Made by a program: the position numbers and the translations under genes | Part shown: in pieces, positions 1 through 11,469 of the stretch | Layout of the letters: each line of letters starts with the position of its first letter | Position numbering within the stretch: position 1 is the first letter of the stretch | Notes under the pieces: model-generated | Seen by the model: only the letters and a program-made list of their open reading frames with translations | The model's database searches: none | Told to the model about the DNA's origin: nothing | Assembly (NCBI GenBank): GCA_036245805.1 | Contig: BTRK01000005.1 | Location: forward strand, 7,068,001-7,132,000 | Direction: 5' to 3' | Origin: Pristionchus mayeri | Taxonomy: Eukaryota > Nematoda > Chromadorea > Rhabditida > Neodiplogasteridae | DNA length: 64,000 nucleotides

Positions 1-2880
1 GGGGGACCCCGGGGAAAAAATCTATTGGTAGGTCAAGACTAAGTACCGTACCCAATCGATAGTTCATCACTATGTGAAACCATACATGATTACCGTAACC
101 TACCGTAACCTACAGCAACCCTCACAGCTGACCTCGCCGGATGCTACTTCCATGACCCCCTCCCTATTCATGCTCCTTTTTGGGGGAGGGGGGACCCCGG
201 GAAAACAATATGTTGGTAGGCCATGGCTAAGTACCGTACCCAATCGATAGGTCATCACCCTCCGATAACGTGTATGGTTACCGTAACCTACCGTAACCTT
301 CCGTAACCCAATAACCCAGTAACCTCGATTATCATAAATTCGCTTTATTTTCAAAAAGTCAAAGTACCATGCCAAATCGATAGTACAGTACCCCGTGATA
401 CCGTACGTGGCTACCGTAACCTACCGTAACCCACCGTAACCCCGATTATCGCGAACTAACTTTATTTTCAATAAAGTGAGATACCGTACCCAGTCGATAG
501 TACAGCATCCCCAGATACCTTAAACCGCTACCGTAACCTACCATAACCCCAATACACCACGGCGGTCAATCAAAAACTGATTTTTTTCGAGGAATGCTTT
601 TTAAAAAAATATATGATTTGCTCGATAATAAACAGCGTTGCAAGCACATTTTTTAAAACTTATTTTAAAATTCAAAATCATCGCCGAGAGGCTATGGCGC
701 TTGTATTGAAAACATACAGCTGTGGATTCGGTGCTCGACGGAGCATAATCCATGCATAGCTTCCGCCCTTAGCGTCCGTGAGTACACTGTATTATCCCAC
801 CGTACACATTGCTACCGTAGCAAGTTTGGTTATCGTGACATGACCTTTTCGCTAATTATTTAAGCCTATTTTTGATCATCGGTGACATTCTCTTTCCATT
901 GCTACGCATTTGAAAGTTTTTTTTGTTGTTGTTAATGGTCCAATAGTATGGCGACGGCAGTGTCTACGGCCCTGAAGAAGATATTTTCGACGGAATCATT
1001 GTCTACGGGCACGATGTAATCTTCTCCGGACCATTCAAAAATTTCAAAGGCTCTCAGAAATATCGAACGGCATTCCGACAAATCTGGTGTTTTTAGAAAT
1101 TGCTGACGATCTTCGGGAAATTTCGGCGGCCCTCAGAAAAATCCTAATGTCCTCAGATACATTAGACAGACCGAAAATAAATTATTACAGCTCAAACAAA
1201 AATTCTTTTTTTTTCCCGAAATTTCTAGTGTTCTCAAATATCTCACATTCTTTATAAAATTTCAAATGAAAACATTCTTTATAAAATTCCCTCATAAAAA
1301 CGGTTCTAAAAATTACGGCATTCCGAGAATTTAGCCTGTTATTATCCCATGGTATTTAGAAAATTATGACGACCCTCTGAAAATTGAACGAATGCTAAAT
1401 TTATTAGTGCTACTAAAATTTGTATAAGGCGTTTAGAATTTTGGGGGGGGGGGTGACAAAACGAAAACCGACAAAACGGAAGCAATTCACAGCTCCCTCG
1501 GAATTTGACCTAGGGACATGTGAGTTATTGCATTGTTACCAGTATGCGCTCCACTACTTATGCATACGTAAGTCTTGTTACCAGGCGATATCGAGTTTCA
1601 ACGTATAGGGGGTCATGGAAACGCATAAACCATGACCCCCGGGTCATTGATTTAGAGTGAAACTCATGATCGCCTGGTAAGAAGACTTGTGTAGGTAAAT
1701 GTAGTGGAGCACATACTGTTAACAATGCACCAGCTCACGCGTCCCTAAGTCAAAGCCCGAGGAAGCTGTGAATTGTTTCCGTTTTGTTGGTTTTCGTTTT
1801 GTCACCCCCCCCCCCCGAATTTTCTGAAGGTTATCTTATGTCTATGACTTGTGAATACAATTGGATTGTTCTGAGGGCCATCATAATACTCCAAGAGCCG
1901 TAGATTTTTTAAAAGTCATCAGAAATCTCTGAAGGACCTGAGTAATTCCTGAAGATCGCCAGCAAATTCGGAAGACCTCCAGATTTAGGAGGTCGGAATT
2001 TTATCATAGCCGTTGGAATTTTTTGAATGGGCAGTAGAAGTCGTGTCGTATCCGCGTCGTAGAAGTCGAAGAAGTCGTGTCGTAGAAGTCATCGTGTCCG
2101 TAGACAGTGATTCGGTTGAAAATGTTTTCTTCAGGGCCGTAGACACTGCCGTCGCCAAACTATTGGAGAATTCACAAACAATTTCAAATGTTTAGCAATG
2201 GAAAGAGAATGTCACCGATGAGCAAAAAGAGGCTTAAATAATTAGCGAAAAAGTCATGTTACGATAACCAAACTTGCTACGTTAGCAATGTGTACGGTGG
2301 GATAATGCAGTGTACTCACGGAAGCTAAGGGCGGAAGCTATGCATGGGTAAGGCTCCGTCGAGCACCGAACCCACAGCTTTATGTAGCCTCTCGGCGATG
2401 ATTTTGAATTGTAAAATAAGTATAAAAAATTGTGCTTGCAAAGCTGTGTATTATCGAGCAAATAATCTATTTTTAAAACGCATTCCACGAAAAAAGTGAG
2501 TTTTTGATTGATCGCCATGGTGTATTGGGGTAACGGTAGGTAACGGTAGGTTACGGTAGCGGAATACGGTATCTGGGTTGCTGTACTATCGATTGGGTAC
2601 GGTATCTCGACTTTTTTGGGAAATAAAGTTAGTTCGCGAGTTTTTTTATCGGGGTTACGGTGGGTTACGGTAGGTTACGGTAGCCATATATGGTAGCAGA
2701 TGGTGATGTACTATCGATTTGGCATGGTACATTGACTTTTTCAAAATAAAGTTAGTTCGCGATAGTCGGGGTTACGGTAGGTTACGGTAACCATATACGG
2801 TATCACAGAGTGATGAACTATCGATTGGGTACGGTATTTAGTCTTTACCTACCAATATATTTTTTTTCCCGGGGTCCCCC
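1..2880. repeat. Giant nested fold-back (inverted-repeat) element
   Basis: The left part (1 to about 1430) and the right part (about 1820-2880) are reverse complements over most of their length. The start GGGGGACCCCGGGGAAAA pairs with the end TTTTCCCGGGGTCCCCC. 541-700 pairs with 2400-2530, and 900-1020 pairs with 2090-2215. The outer parts of the arms are built from modules of roughly 110-130 bp, each with an ATCGATAG core followed by runs of TACCGTAACC. The left arm begins at the window edge and may extend further. No transposase frame is visible inside, so it is best described as a non-autonomous fold-back element or an inverted duplication. A second, smaller fold-back sits at its centre. 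Confidence 0.85.
1440..1818. repeat. Inner fold-back element, G-run type
   Basis: This inverted repeat has arms of about 165 bp, 1441-1610 against 1650-1817. The tips are a G run followed by TGACAAAACGAAAACCGACA and its complement ending in a C run. The arm interior carries a ...TTGTTACCAG...GAGTTTCA block that recurs in the elements at 18690, 19921, 42199, 51804 and 62312, so this is one dispersed family. The short frame at 1420-1608 is a by-product of the arm and is not called as a gene. Confidence 0.85.
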
Positions 2881-3585
2881 CTCCCAAAAGCGGAATCATG
2901 AATAGCGGGTCATGGGCGTCGCCGCCGGCATGGGCAGCTATGACGTGGATAGTCTCCGACACGTAAAAAAAAGGTACTTGAAAAAATATTGTTTTATTTT
3001 ATGTTCGAACTAGTGGGCTACTACTCCTCTTTTAAAGTTAGGCGTTTCCGGAATATTAAGAAAATAACCCTCTATTGACGCCGGCAAAATCATGGTTTTC
3101 ATGCCGCGTCCGTCCCAACGCTAGAGGTTACTGAAAGGACATGATATATGCTATATGTATTTTTTTATTAATTTACCATCGAAATCATGAATCTGACCCA
3201 TCGTCTGACCCACGGTTACGAGTTACGGTAGCTTTCGGTTACGGTAGGAGTGCGGTATACGTTTTGTTTCGATCTTCTGATGAAATCATGAATCTGACAC
3301 ACCACCTGACACAACTCCACTTCCAGGTTACGGTTGCGCACAGACGGAAATATCAACGCCTATTTTTTGGTCGTAATTTTTTTCTTCTGGAAAATTCTGA
3401 AATCTTTTTCGTCTGCTGATCTTATTTTCCGGATGGGGACATACAGTCGCGCTCATAAGTGAGTGCGCACTTTTTGAATTCGTTGCAACTGTTTGCCCAG
3501 GAAAAGCATCATTCTGACACTATGGTATGGTGTACCAAATTCATTGTAGACTATTACCATGGTATTTGGGCATGACGTAATTTAC
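2881..3585. other. Gene-free stretch between repeats
   Basis: No coding exon is recognisable. Short TTACGGTAG-type motifs at 3210-3260 and 3325-3340 are like those in the preceding fold-back arms. GAAATCATGAATCTGAC occurs twice (3180, 3284), so the piece is probably degraded repeat DNA. Confidence 0.5.
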
Positions 3586-3589
3586 TCGT

Positions 3590-4010
3590 TATTGCGTAGT
3601 GATGACGCAATCAAAATGTATTTTTTCAAAACGGCATTATTCTTACATGGAATTTTTTCAACTCGCCAAACTTTCTGAGGTTAGAGATATGCACGGGGCA
3701 TACCCAGAAAAAAAATCTAAAGCACGTTTTCAGCAGCCTTGCTGCAAAAACAAGGTCTACATTTTGAACTCAGCTCCTAGTCTAGCTAGAGACTCGATCA
3801 AAACGCCAAAATGATAGCTATCTTGGGTAGCGTTGATCCTGAGAATATGAAAACAATATCTCATAAATTGCCCTCAGAGCATGAAAAACCACTTTTTTGC
3901 ATGACCATTATTTGGACTTTCATAACTTTATGGAAAAAATGTTTTTTGCAAAATGTATTGGAGACTGGATTCCCAACTTTTTAGAGTGATTGGGCATCTT
4001 TCATGCCCGC
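3590..4010 (+). repeat. Solo arm of the large intronic fold-back family
   Basis: The sequence from TTGCGTAGTGATGACGCA to the cytosine-rich end near 4010 is a diverged single copy of the inner arm of the palindromes at 43193-45321 and 52806-54937. Shared blocks include the ACATGGA-TTTTTTC-AACTCG region, the GCAGC-TTGCTGCAAAA region and the GCATGA-AAA-ACTTTTTTGCATG region. No inverted partner is present nearby, so this is a half element or a degraded copy. It carries no gene. Confidence 0.75.
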
Positions 4011-4204
4011 GGCGTGCGTTGTTCGGAGGGTAAAGAAAAAAGAATGCAAGAATATTTGAACACTCGATCACTGTCCACTTTAGTTCTCCTTATCATATAA
4101 TAATATTAGTTGATGTCGATAAGTGTTCTAATTCGCAGTGTAGAAAGCAGTGGGATGGTATGCGAATTTCGACCCACGGATGGTGACTTTGGCGATTGTC
4201 TTGA

Positions 4205-4873
4205 AAGTCCTGCTCGAGCAATCCTAGTATTGGCTGTAAAATTACAGGACGGTTCAGCGATAAAATGCATGGCAATTGTGTGCAGCGTGGGAGAGAAAGC
4301 GGCCAATTTGTATACCCGTCTTATCACTATGCCTTTTTTCTGAAGCTGGCTACGTCTCGACTAGTGCGTGTATAGATGCAAAGTGGATCAGTACGCAGTC
4401 GGCAAGCCATTTGCATACTTCCGGTGTGAATGTATGTGTTATTGTGGAAGGATATGCGCGCGATAACGAATCACCGCGAACGAATACTCGATTGCGATGT
4501 GATTGCAGCCTCGGTATCTTAGCAGGGAAGCAGCATGCCTCGGTATCTTAGTAGAGAAGCAGCATGCCTCGGTATCTTAGTAGAGAAGCATCGGATGATG
4601 CGGTAGGGATATTTTCGGTGCAGTTCTAAAGCAAGCGCATTTAAGGATGTACTTTATATAACTAACACAATTATTTTTTGAGGTCCATAACGAAGGCGAT
4701 AAGCCGGGCACAAAACACATCTCGGCCACTCACACCAATATCGCGCACAAATCTCACTGATATTCTGGAAGAAGCGTGCCTTAGTTGTCTCGCCGTAATC
4801 AAACATTCAATTTTCGAAGATAAGGAGAGCTTAAATACGAGGAGATTCCAGGAAAGCATATCAGTCGATCAAA
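4205..4873 (+). promoter_or_regulatory. Conserved upstream region of + strand lectin genes
   Basis: Blocks from here recur at 10330-10600 and more weakly at 48770-48850. Examples are ATTACAGGAC, CGATAAAATGCATG, TGTGTGCAG, and GAAGCTGGCTAC followed by a TCTCG..GTG..GTG region. Two of the three copies lie directly upstream of a lectin first exon (4874 and 49282), so this is probably a retained 5' flank or promoter. It contains GATAA motifs of the kind read by nematode gut GATA factors, but no individual site is demonstrated. Confidence 0.45.
4508..4594. repeat. 29-bp tandem repeat, three copies
   Basis: The unit beginning GCCTCGGTATCTTAGTAGAG occurs three times head to tail at 4508, 4537 and 4566. 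Only a few substitutions occur in the first copy, plus a changed end in the last. It lies in the 5' flank of the lectin gene and is absent from the related flank at 10330-10600. Confidence 0.9.
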
Positions 4874-6691
4874 ATGTGGAAACTTATTATCTTCGCTTCC
4901 ATATTGCGTGAGTTGTTTTAGCATTAAATTTGATTGTGTTTTAATTAGATTAAAATCTAGGTATCCAATTTTCAGGCGAAATAGCTCATGCACAATTCAT
5001 ACAACTTGAAGCCTGTCTGACAATTTGTCGAGACATGCGACAGGATTGAGGGCAAGCCCGTGATCATTCATGACAATGAAGTAAACATTTATAGTTCTTA
5101 AATTTGAAATTCTTGTTGTATGCAGCACCAAACTTACTGGAAGGGACGCACATCTTCGGATAGCGACGGCTTAATGGTTCTCGGTACGTTGATTGTTTGA
5201 AGAGTGATTGATTCATTATTTTGTCTAGATGGGTATGGACCGGTCTAACTTTGCTGATATACTTTTCTTTAGCCATCGTATGCAACACAACTACGAAGGA
5301 GTGGATGTGGACTGATGGATCGCCCATTGACTTCAAACCGACAGAAGGCTTCACTTTTGGTCCATGTTTTTATCGTTGTTCTCTTAGGTTGAGTTAGCTA
5401 TCATGGAAAAGCGGACGGAAACGGAAACAAATCCTAGTTCACCAATCCATTCCTCGGAAAAGGGACTATTTAAGTTCCAGAATTTATTGATTTTCTTCAT
5501 TATATCTCTTCCTTGCGAATCAATCGATCTGAAGCCTTGGCTATATTTTCCGATACAAAGTAACCTAAAAACGAAGTAATCAAGTAGATTATTGTCCGGA
5601 GACAAAAAAAACAAAATTTGCTGGAATCAATATTTTGTTCCTTTTCTAGAAAATGCTCATTCAGAACCAACACTGTTTTCTCTTTATTCATTTATTTTTA
5701 CAGAGAACTAACATGTCACTATAATATGTGCACGCTTGCAATAAACACATTATAAATCATAAACTTAAAATGCTTATCTTTCAGATCTGATCTCACAGTG
5801 TTCAACGGAAAACAACTGGTTCATGAATGAAGGGCACTGGACCAAAGGTGAATTTAAAAAAATCACATAAGATGAATAGTATATCAGAAACAACTAAAAA
5901 ATTCCCGATTCGCAATTGAATCTTAAAGTCTGGTCCGGATAGGCATCCATAAGACGAGTACAAGCAAATTCTGAAAAAAATAAGAGTGACAATCTATGTT
6001 TGCACATACAATTATGTAAAATAAATGAGAGGAAATAGAAATTTAAAACCCAAACAAAAGTGATGCCCTGTTAGTTCTCAGGAAATGGAAATGGAAATGA
6101 CTTCAGATTTGAATTCCTCAATTTCATATCTCGGCTTCCTGATGAGCTGGAGTCTTGAAAATTGGAAAATAAGGTTCTGAGGGTCAATAAAACATATATT
6201 CCTATTTTCAAGGATATATTAACTTGCGGGAATTCAAATCTGAAGTCATTTCCATTTCCATTTCCATTTCCTGAGAACTAACACCTCATTAGAAAACACT
6301 TCAGGAGAATGATTTCATTCGTCGTCTGGCTGTCTCGAGAGGCGTCATGGATGGTCTGTTCCTGGGCGCACTGCATAAGGATGACTCTTTCGCGTGGGCT
6401 GACGGGTCCGATATGACCTACAGCAACTTCTTTCCCGGTATGACGTGTGTACATAGATAGAACCGAAATGTAATTTTATGAATATTTTATTCAGTTATTC
6501 ACAACTTGAGACTGATATCGATATCTTTGATAAGGCTATATAAATGGGTGTTGATGATGATCAAATCGATCGTTAAGGCTTCCCTAAGAAGAACTTGGGC
6601 GACTGCGTTGCCATGGACGCGAGCTCAACAAGCGGCCAGTGGATGAACGTCGATTGCGACGCCAAATTCCTGATCGCCTGCATGAAACCTC
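4874..6691 (+). pseudogene. C-type lectin gene with two lectin domains, damaged and 3'-truncated
   Basis: Secreted C-type lectin-like gene. Exons inferred: 4874-4907 (MWKLIIFASIL signal start), 4976-5080, 5126-5183, 5273-5359, 5785-5847, 6305-6437 and 6578-6691. Exons 2-5 give a first lectin domain with GKPVIIHDNE, WMWTDGSPIDF and CSTENNWFMNEGHW. The last two give the second half of another domain with FLGALHKDDSFAWADGS, GDCVAMD and GQWMNVDC, which are typical WxDGS and disulphide-cysteine motifs. Exon 2 is one base out of frame with exon 1 and the direct reading stops at 5066. The start of domain 2 is missing, and a 215-bp fold-back lies there. After 6691 a donor GTATGT is followed by a LINE, and no later exon is found. 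It is most likely a pseudogene, although an unrecognised splice form cannot be excluded. The first exon matches those at 49282 and 58897 in length and phase. Confidence 0.7.
6069..6284. repeat. Small fold-back element inside the lectin gene
   Basis: Arms of about 50 bp (TGTTAGTTCTCAGGAAATGG... at 6070 and its complement ending CCTGAGAACTAACA at 6282) flank a loop of about 110 bp. The arms include repeats of GGAAAT. The element lies where the beginning of the second lectin domain would be expected, so it may have displaced or disrupted an exon. Confidence 0.85.
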
Positions 6692-6897
6692 GTATGTTAG
6701 CAAATTTGGACGCAGGGTGTATCATTTTAGAGCCGGTAATGTTAACTCTTTTTTTCGAGTCAGTGAAAAATTTGGCTCATATAGTTTGCGTATAGTCTTC
6801 TGCACCACTCAGAAGACTCGGCGACTCAGACTCAGAAGACCACTCAGAAGACTCAGGATTCTCAGTCGGCGCTGAATTCCCTGCCGGTCGGTTCGCT

Positions 6898-7623
6898 TTG
6901 CGCTCCGTCATTTTTGAATCCCTTGCCAAGCCGGAGTGGTCACCGTGGTATTGTATGACCATGCTCATGGCTGTTTTATCGCTGGCTACGCTCAACTGCC
7001 TAACGCTATGCAAGGATGCTCGTATCGTGGAATTGGAGAACGCCCTAAGCAAGATCAAGGCGGACATCGTTGGACTCTCTGAAGTTCGAAGATCGACAGA
7101 AGAAGAGAAGGATCTCACGTGGAGCAATGGAAGACTCTATCATTCATCGCGCCTTCCTAACCGTACTGCTGGAGTTGGTTTCATCGTGAGTGGGGAGGTA
7201 AAGCAGAAGGTAGTCGGATTTTGCGTTCTAACTCCCAGGATCTGTTTCCTTGATGTAGCGGTGTCGGATAAGGTCCTGATTCGCTTATTCCAGATCTACG
7301 CACCCGCCTGCGATGATATGGTCGAGTACAGTAACTTCATCCATGAGGTTGAAAGAGGATTCCACGTTCCAGTCTCAGGTAGACACCGGTATCGATTCGT
7401 GCATAAGGTCATCCTGGACGATTTCAATGGGAAAGTGGGATACTGCGAGCCAGGAGAAAGTGCAGTGGGGAAGTTTGGATATGGGGATAGAAATGTAAAG
7501 GGCCAAATGGTTGTGGATCTCTGCGAGAGGTTGCAACTACGGGTTGGTAACAGTTTCTTTCAAAAACGGGGTACTAGAAAATTCACATGGTTTCACCCAA
7601 TGGGCGCACTAAGAACGAGATAG
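6898..7623 (+). pseudogene. LINE endonuclease fragment
   Basis: AP-endonuclease-like N-terminal part of the RTE polyprotein, which nicks target DNA during retrotransposition. The segment beginning LATLNCLTLCKDARIVELEN aligns with the start of the open LINE frame at 62873 (IGTLNARTLA, ELALSKIK). The residues before about position 20 are probably not part of the native protein. The frame ends in FTWFHPMG, where the correct continuation (SPNGRTKNEIDYILF) lies in the overlapping frame that starts at 7587. This shows a single-base frameshift. Confidence 0.75.
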
Positions 7624-9395
7624 ACTACATTCTGTTCCCAAAGGGTCTTCGGGTGCTGGATGTGGGAGTGGTTAATCGGTTCGACTTCTCGTCCGATCAT
7701 CGATTGGTTAGATCTATCATATCATTCTCATTCAGATTTCGGCGTGGTTGCAATAGACCGGCAAGGGGGGACTCGCACCTCAACAACGATTTATTTATAT
7801 TCAGCTTAGGCATAGAATTGAAGCGCAGAGGAGCGAGTATGGATTACGGTAACGTGGTTTCGGCAGTGCAAGAAGCGGGGAGAATTGCAACATCATTCAG
7901 ACCGCCGGGCAGTAGGTTATCCCAAAAGACCAGGGATCTGTTGATTCGTAGGAGGGAACTAAAAATGGACGCGGTGGGGGTTCCTCGAGTGGAATGGTTA
8001 CTTGTCAACAGGGCGCTTAGGGAGTCGTTTAAAAACGACCGGGATAAGGCCCTCCTTTCCTACGTAGACGAGGCCATAGCGCTTGGGAAAAGTTACAAAA
8101 GGGCAACTAGAAATTTAGCAATTGGGAGGGATAGAATTTCACGCATTAGGGACGGTAATGGGAACTTAGTCTTCACTCAAACGGGCATAGAGGAGGCATT
8201 CAAATCTTTCTACAATGCTCTCTATAGTGGGGATGGAGGGGTTGGATACCGCGAGGAGATAGCAAGGGATCCTTTCGTTCCCATCGTAGAAGCCGAAGTC
8301 GTTCAAATACTTCGGTATTTCAAATCAGGCAAAGCTCCGGGAAGGGATGGTATCACAGGTGAAATGCTCCGAGTGGGGGTAGATCAGTTAGTTCCCACTC
8401 TCACCAATCTCTTTAACAACATCATTTTGGGTTCTATTCCTCTGGGATTTGGGGATTCTCGCACAATTCTTCTACCAAAATCTGGGGATCCAACTCTTAC
8501 AAAAAAATACAGACCTATTAGTCTGCTTCCTGTTTTGCAGAAAGCGCTAACTGGGCTGCTCAACAAGAGGCATGGATCGGTACTGGATGGAAATAGAAGC
8601 TGGGAACAAATGGGATTCAGACGTGGTCATTCCACAGTTGACGCTATCCACACTCTAAACTCTGTCATTGCTCACTGTGTCGACTATAGGCTGCCGATCT
8701 ATCTGCTTTTTGTAGACATTTCGAAGGCCTTTGACAGTGTATACACGGAAGCGGTGTTCAAGGCGATAGAGTTAGAAGGGATTCCCTCGGAAGTCGTTTC
8801 TTTCCTCGCAAGCCTTTCCCAGGAAAGTAGAAATGTGGTGGTGGTTAATGGCAAGGAGGTCAACATAAAGGTGGGAAGGGGTGTGCGACAAGGTGATTGT
8901 TTGTCACCTAGGCTATTCACTGCGGTTCTAGATATGGCACTCCGTCGGCTAAATTGGGCAAATAAGGGAGTAAGTATCAATGGTCGGTTTCTGTCCCATA
9001 TTCTTTTTGCTGATGATGCCGTTCTCATTTCTCACGATGAACGACAGATTCAGACGATGGGAAGGGAATTAGAGCGTGTACTTGCTACAGTGGGATTGGG
9101 TCTCAATGGCGATAAAACTGTCGGAATGAGTTCCAAGCCTGATCCAAGGGATGTAAGAATAGGAGGAAAAGTAGTAAAATTGCAAGATAAGGTGGTCTAC
9201 TTGGGAAGCGCAATCGCAGTCAGCGGAAATGATGACTGTGAAATCACCCGACGCATTCAAGCTGGTTTTGGTGCTTTCCACAAACACCGCACTTTTCTTA
9301 TCAACAAGGGTATTCCAATGGCACATAAACGTCGGCTTTTCAACGGCTGCATACTTCCCGCTGTGGTTTACGGTTGTGCTCGATCATGTCTCTAA
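7587..9395 (+). pseudogene. LINE reverse transcriptase fragment
   Basis: RNA-dependent DNA polymerase part of the RTE polyprotein, 602 codons as read. The order of motifs is endonuclease end (EIDYILF, SSDHRLV), linker, then fingers and palm motifs (KAPGRDGI, RPISLL, FVDISKAFDS, GVRQGDCLSP, FADDAVLIS) and the thumb-side YLGSAI region. It ends prematurely at ILPAVVYGCARSCL, where relatives continue with a WxL-R-KTERRL-type segment. That segment is missing before the C-terminal piece at 9400-9660. The catalytic aspartates are present, but the element is dead because of the frameshift and deletion. Confidence 0.8.
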
Positions 9396-9698
9396 TGAGA
9401 GGTTGCGAGATTCAACTAGAGTTCAGGACTTCGTTCGCACTGCTCAGAAAAGGAAATGGTTTTGGTTGCATAAGATCGCGAATGATGATTGCCGGAAGTG
9501 GAGCCGATCTGTGATCGAATGGATTCCGCGGAGAAAGAGGAGCCGCGGCCGCCCAATCACGAGATGGAGCGACTCTTTCCGCAAAGCAACAGGCCCAAAT
9601 TTTCTCAATCAAGCACGAAGCTCTAACTGGAACACCATGCACATCAGAGCTCTCGCCTGATCTCCCGAGAATCTAATGACCTCTAGATAAATGTGTTA

Positions 9699-10144
9699 AA
9701 ATCGTAAAAAAAAATCATCGGTTCTCAAGTTATGACGACTTTTTGACTCGTTGTGTGCGAGTGTGCGAGTGGTGACCTAGCTCAAGTGATCCGCCTTTTC
9801 TCAATCATACACCTGACAGAACAAGCTACAGAACGCTTTCAATAAGAAGCTTTTCATTCTTCGACATTTCATGGAATAAATAATCCCTATTACTGATCCA
9901 TCGGAATTAAATATATTTACATCATCACATAGTCTTCAATTTTACGCTAGATCAGCTCGACTGCACCTAAGCTCCGAGTTGGCAGAATCAGGTATCCTTT
10001 GCTGTGAGCGCATTTTAACGGATTCTGCGCCAATGTTGATAGCAATACAGGTGGAGATACAACATGCAGAGATAATTTATCGAATCACTGGAACATGTAT
10101 TCTGGAGGCATGACTCTTCACTCAGCATAGTCTGTTTCCCACTT
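9699..10144. repeat. Duplicated segment, copy A (partner at 14326)
   Basis: This 446-bp block matches 14326-14768 with only scattered changes, and both copies begin with AATCGTAAAAAAAA. Its right end, TGTTTCCCACTT, is the complement of the last codons seen in lectin genes (AAGTGGGAAACA, as at 27822). In copy B the block directly follows a minus-strand lectin last exon. It is therefore most simply a 3' flank of a minus-strand lectin gene, of which only the flank survives here. A mobile element with an A-rich end is the alternative. Confidence 0.7.
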
Positions 10145-11469
10145 GACAAACAAATAAGAAGCATACCCAAAAATACAACCACATTAGGTAGGTTGGAAGA
10201 TTTCGGGAAAAAAACTAGAGTTGGGGAAACGATACCGCGTTCTTCATTTTACGATCTCTCTCGAAGGTGGGTCGGCGGGCATGTACGTGCATTTAGCGAT
10301 ATTGATGTAGTTTTCCGAACCCTACAAAGAACTCCTAAGATTACAGGACAGCTTATCGATAAAATGCATGCCATGATGTGTGCAGTATAGGCGTGGCCGT
10401 GGTCAATTTTGTACCCGCCTTATCGCTTTCGTTGAGCACTGGTCTGACTCTCTTAAGTTTGCACGATCTCGCCGGTCAGAGGGACGAGAGAGCGTGCAAA
10501 CTGAAGAGAGTCAGACGATTGCTCCATTTTGTTGCTGATCTCGGCACAATGGCATGTTGCTGAAGCTGGCTACATCTCGTCTGTGACGTGTATTGAGGAA
10601 AAGCTTGATTGCGGACTAATATATGATGACGCGGGAGGGGCACTTCCGGAGCAGACAACACGCTACAATCTCTTAGCTGCCATTGTCCGAGGTAGGACAC
10701 GGGAATGTCCTTTTTGTGTTTGAATGTCCGTGCAACGTGTGAGACTCAAATGACGGAAATGATTAAGAAAGTCAACGGGATAGTTCGGTTCTAAACTTTA
10801 TGTGAATGCAGACCCGAAATAATTTGTAGACCTTCGGAAAAATCATATTTCGAGAATTTCACCGAAAGTGTACTTCAAAACCTCTAATTAGTGATTCCAT
10901 GAAAGTAAAACCAAATCTCGCGACAAATGGAAGAGAGCCCACCGAAGTAGGCATGTATGGCGTGCACTCGGTGATTGTGTTCCTGTCGCGGGTCGCTTCA
11001 ATGGCAAACTCCGGATGTATGCCCTGTCTACTTGAGTACTCCGAACACGAACAATTAATTATGAGCTTTGCCCCTTTGCACGCCTACGACGGGATTTTAC
11101 GAGCCTTAAAAATCCATTATTTCTTGATCAAAAGCGATAGAGCGAGCACAAAAATTTACCCCGCCCCCTCACTCGCAAGAAAAATCATGCACACCGTGTC
11201 ATTTAAATTTTTGCTGAAGCGTGATTTGGACGACTCGGTGAAATCAAAAATTCAACGGAGAAAGATAAGGAGTTCTATAAGGAGTGCTTAAAGGAGGACA
11301 ATTGCAGAAGGAGTGTCAGTTCCGTGAGTATAGTCAGGTTCGCGTATTACAACAAAAATTATCGTCCAATATTATGTCGATTCCGAGTAGTTAGCCTTCG
11401 ATATGTTGTTATAGTTGTTGTTATTATTATTTGCATTAATAATAATACTGTTAATATTATTATTTTTAG
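10145..11469 (+). other. Gene-free stretch with relic lectin 5' flank
   Basis: 10328-10600 is homologous to the lectin upstream region at 4240-4365, here interrupted by the hairpin element at 10434-10524. No lectin first exon follows. An open frame of 130 codons at 10899-11291 has no recognisable domain, no signal peptide and no paralogue elsewhere in the window, so it is not called. A run of ATT and AAT triplets lies at 11415-11465. Confidence 0.5.
10434..10524. repeat. Short hairpin element (copy 1 of family)
   Basis: An almost perfect inverted repeat of about 90 bp: GAGCACTGGTCTGACTCTCT pairs with AGAGAGTCAGACGATTGCTC. The inner arm reads GTTTGCACGATCTCG / GACGAGAGAGCGTGCAAAC. It is inserted in the relic lectin flank. 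The related flank at 4320-4340 lacks it, which marks it as a mobile or templated insertion. Relatives are at 34974, 39312, 48578 and 58193. Confidence 0.85.

Larger units (their letters stand above)
6790..9700 (+). mobile_element. RTE-type non-LTR retrotransposon (LINE), defective
   Basis: The element encodes an endonuclease plus reverse transcriptase polyprotein broken into three frames. 6898-7623 holds the endonuclease start (ALSKIKADIVGLSEVRR). 7587-9395 holds the endonuclease end (SSDHRLVR) and the reverse transcriptase with GKAPGRDGITGEML, YRPISLL, GFRRGHSTVDAIH, FVDISKAFDSV, GVRQGDCLSP and the catalytic FADDAVL. 9400-9660 holds the C-terminal RGRPITRW tail in another frame. A one-base shift near 7600 and a deletion or shift near 9380 prevent full translation. 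The fold is that of the RTE clade. The usual GDFN of the endonuclease reads DDFNG here. The 5' boundary is uncertain, near an ACTCAGAAGAC-rich stretch at 6800-6860. It lies about 100 bp past the last recognisable lectin exon. Confidence 0.85.

Noticed and set aside
200..560. Runs of TACCGTAACC as telomere-like repeats
   Set aside because: The unit differs from the nematode telomere repeat TTAGGC and occurs as paired inverted modules inside an interstitial fold-back element.
4508..4594. CRISPR-like array
   Set aside because: Three direct 29-bp copies have no spacers between them, in a eukaryotic sequence.
6639..7127. Short frames opposite and beside the LINE endonuclease start
   Set aside because: Shadows of the LINE and lectin exons in other frames.
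10899..11291. 130-codon + frame
   Set aside because: No recognisable domain, paralogue or splice support in the window. It could be chance in an intergenic region.
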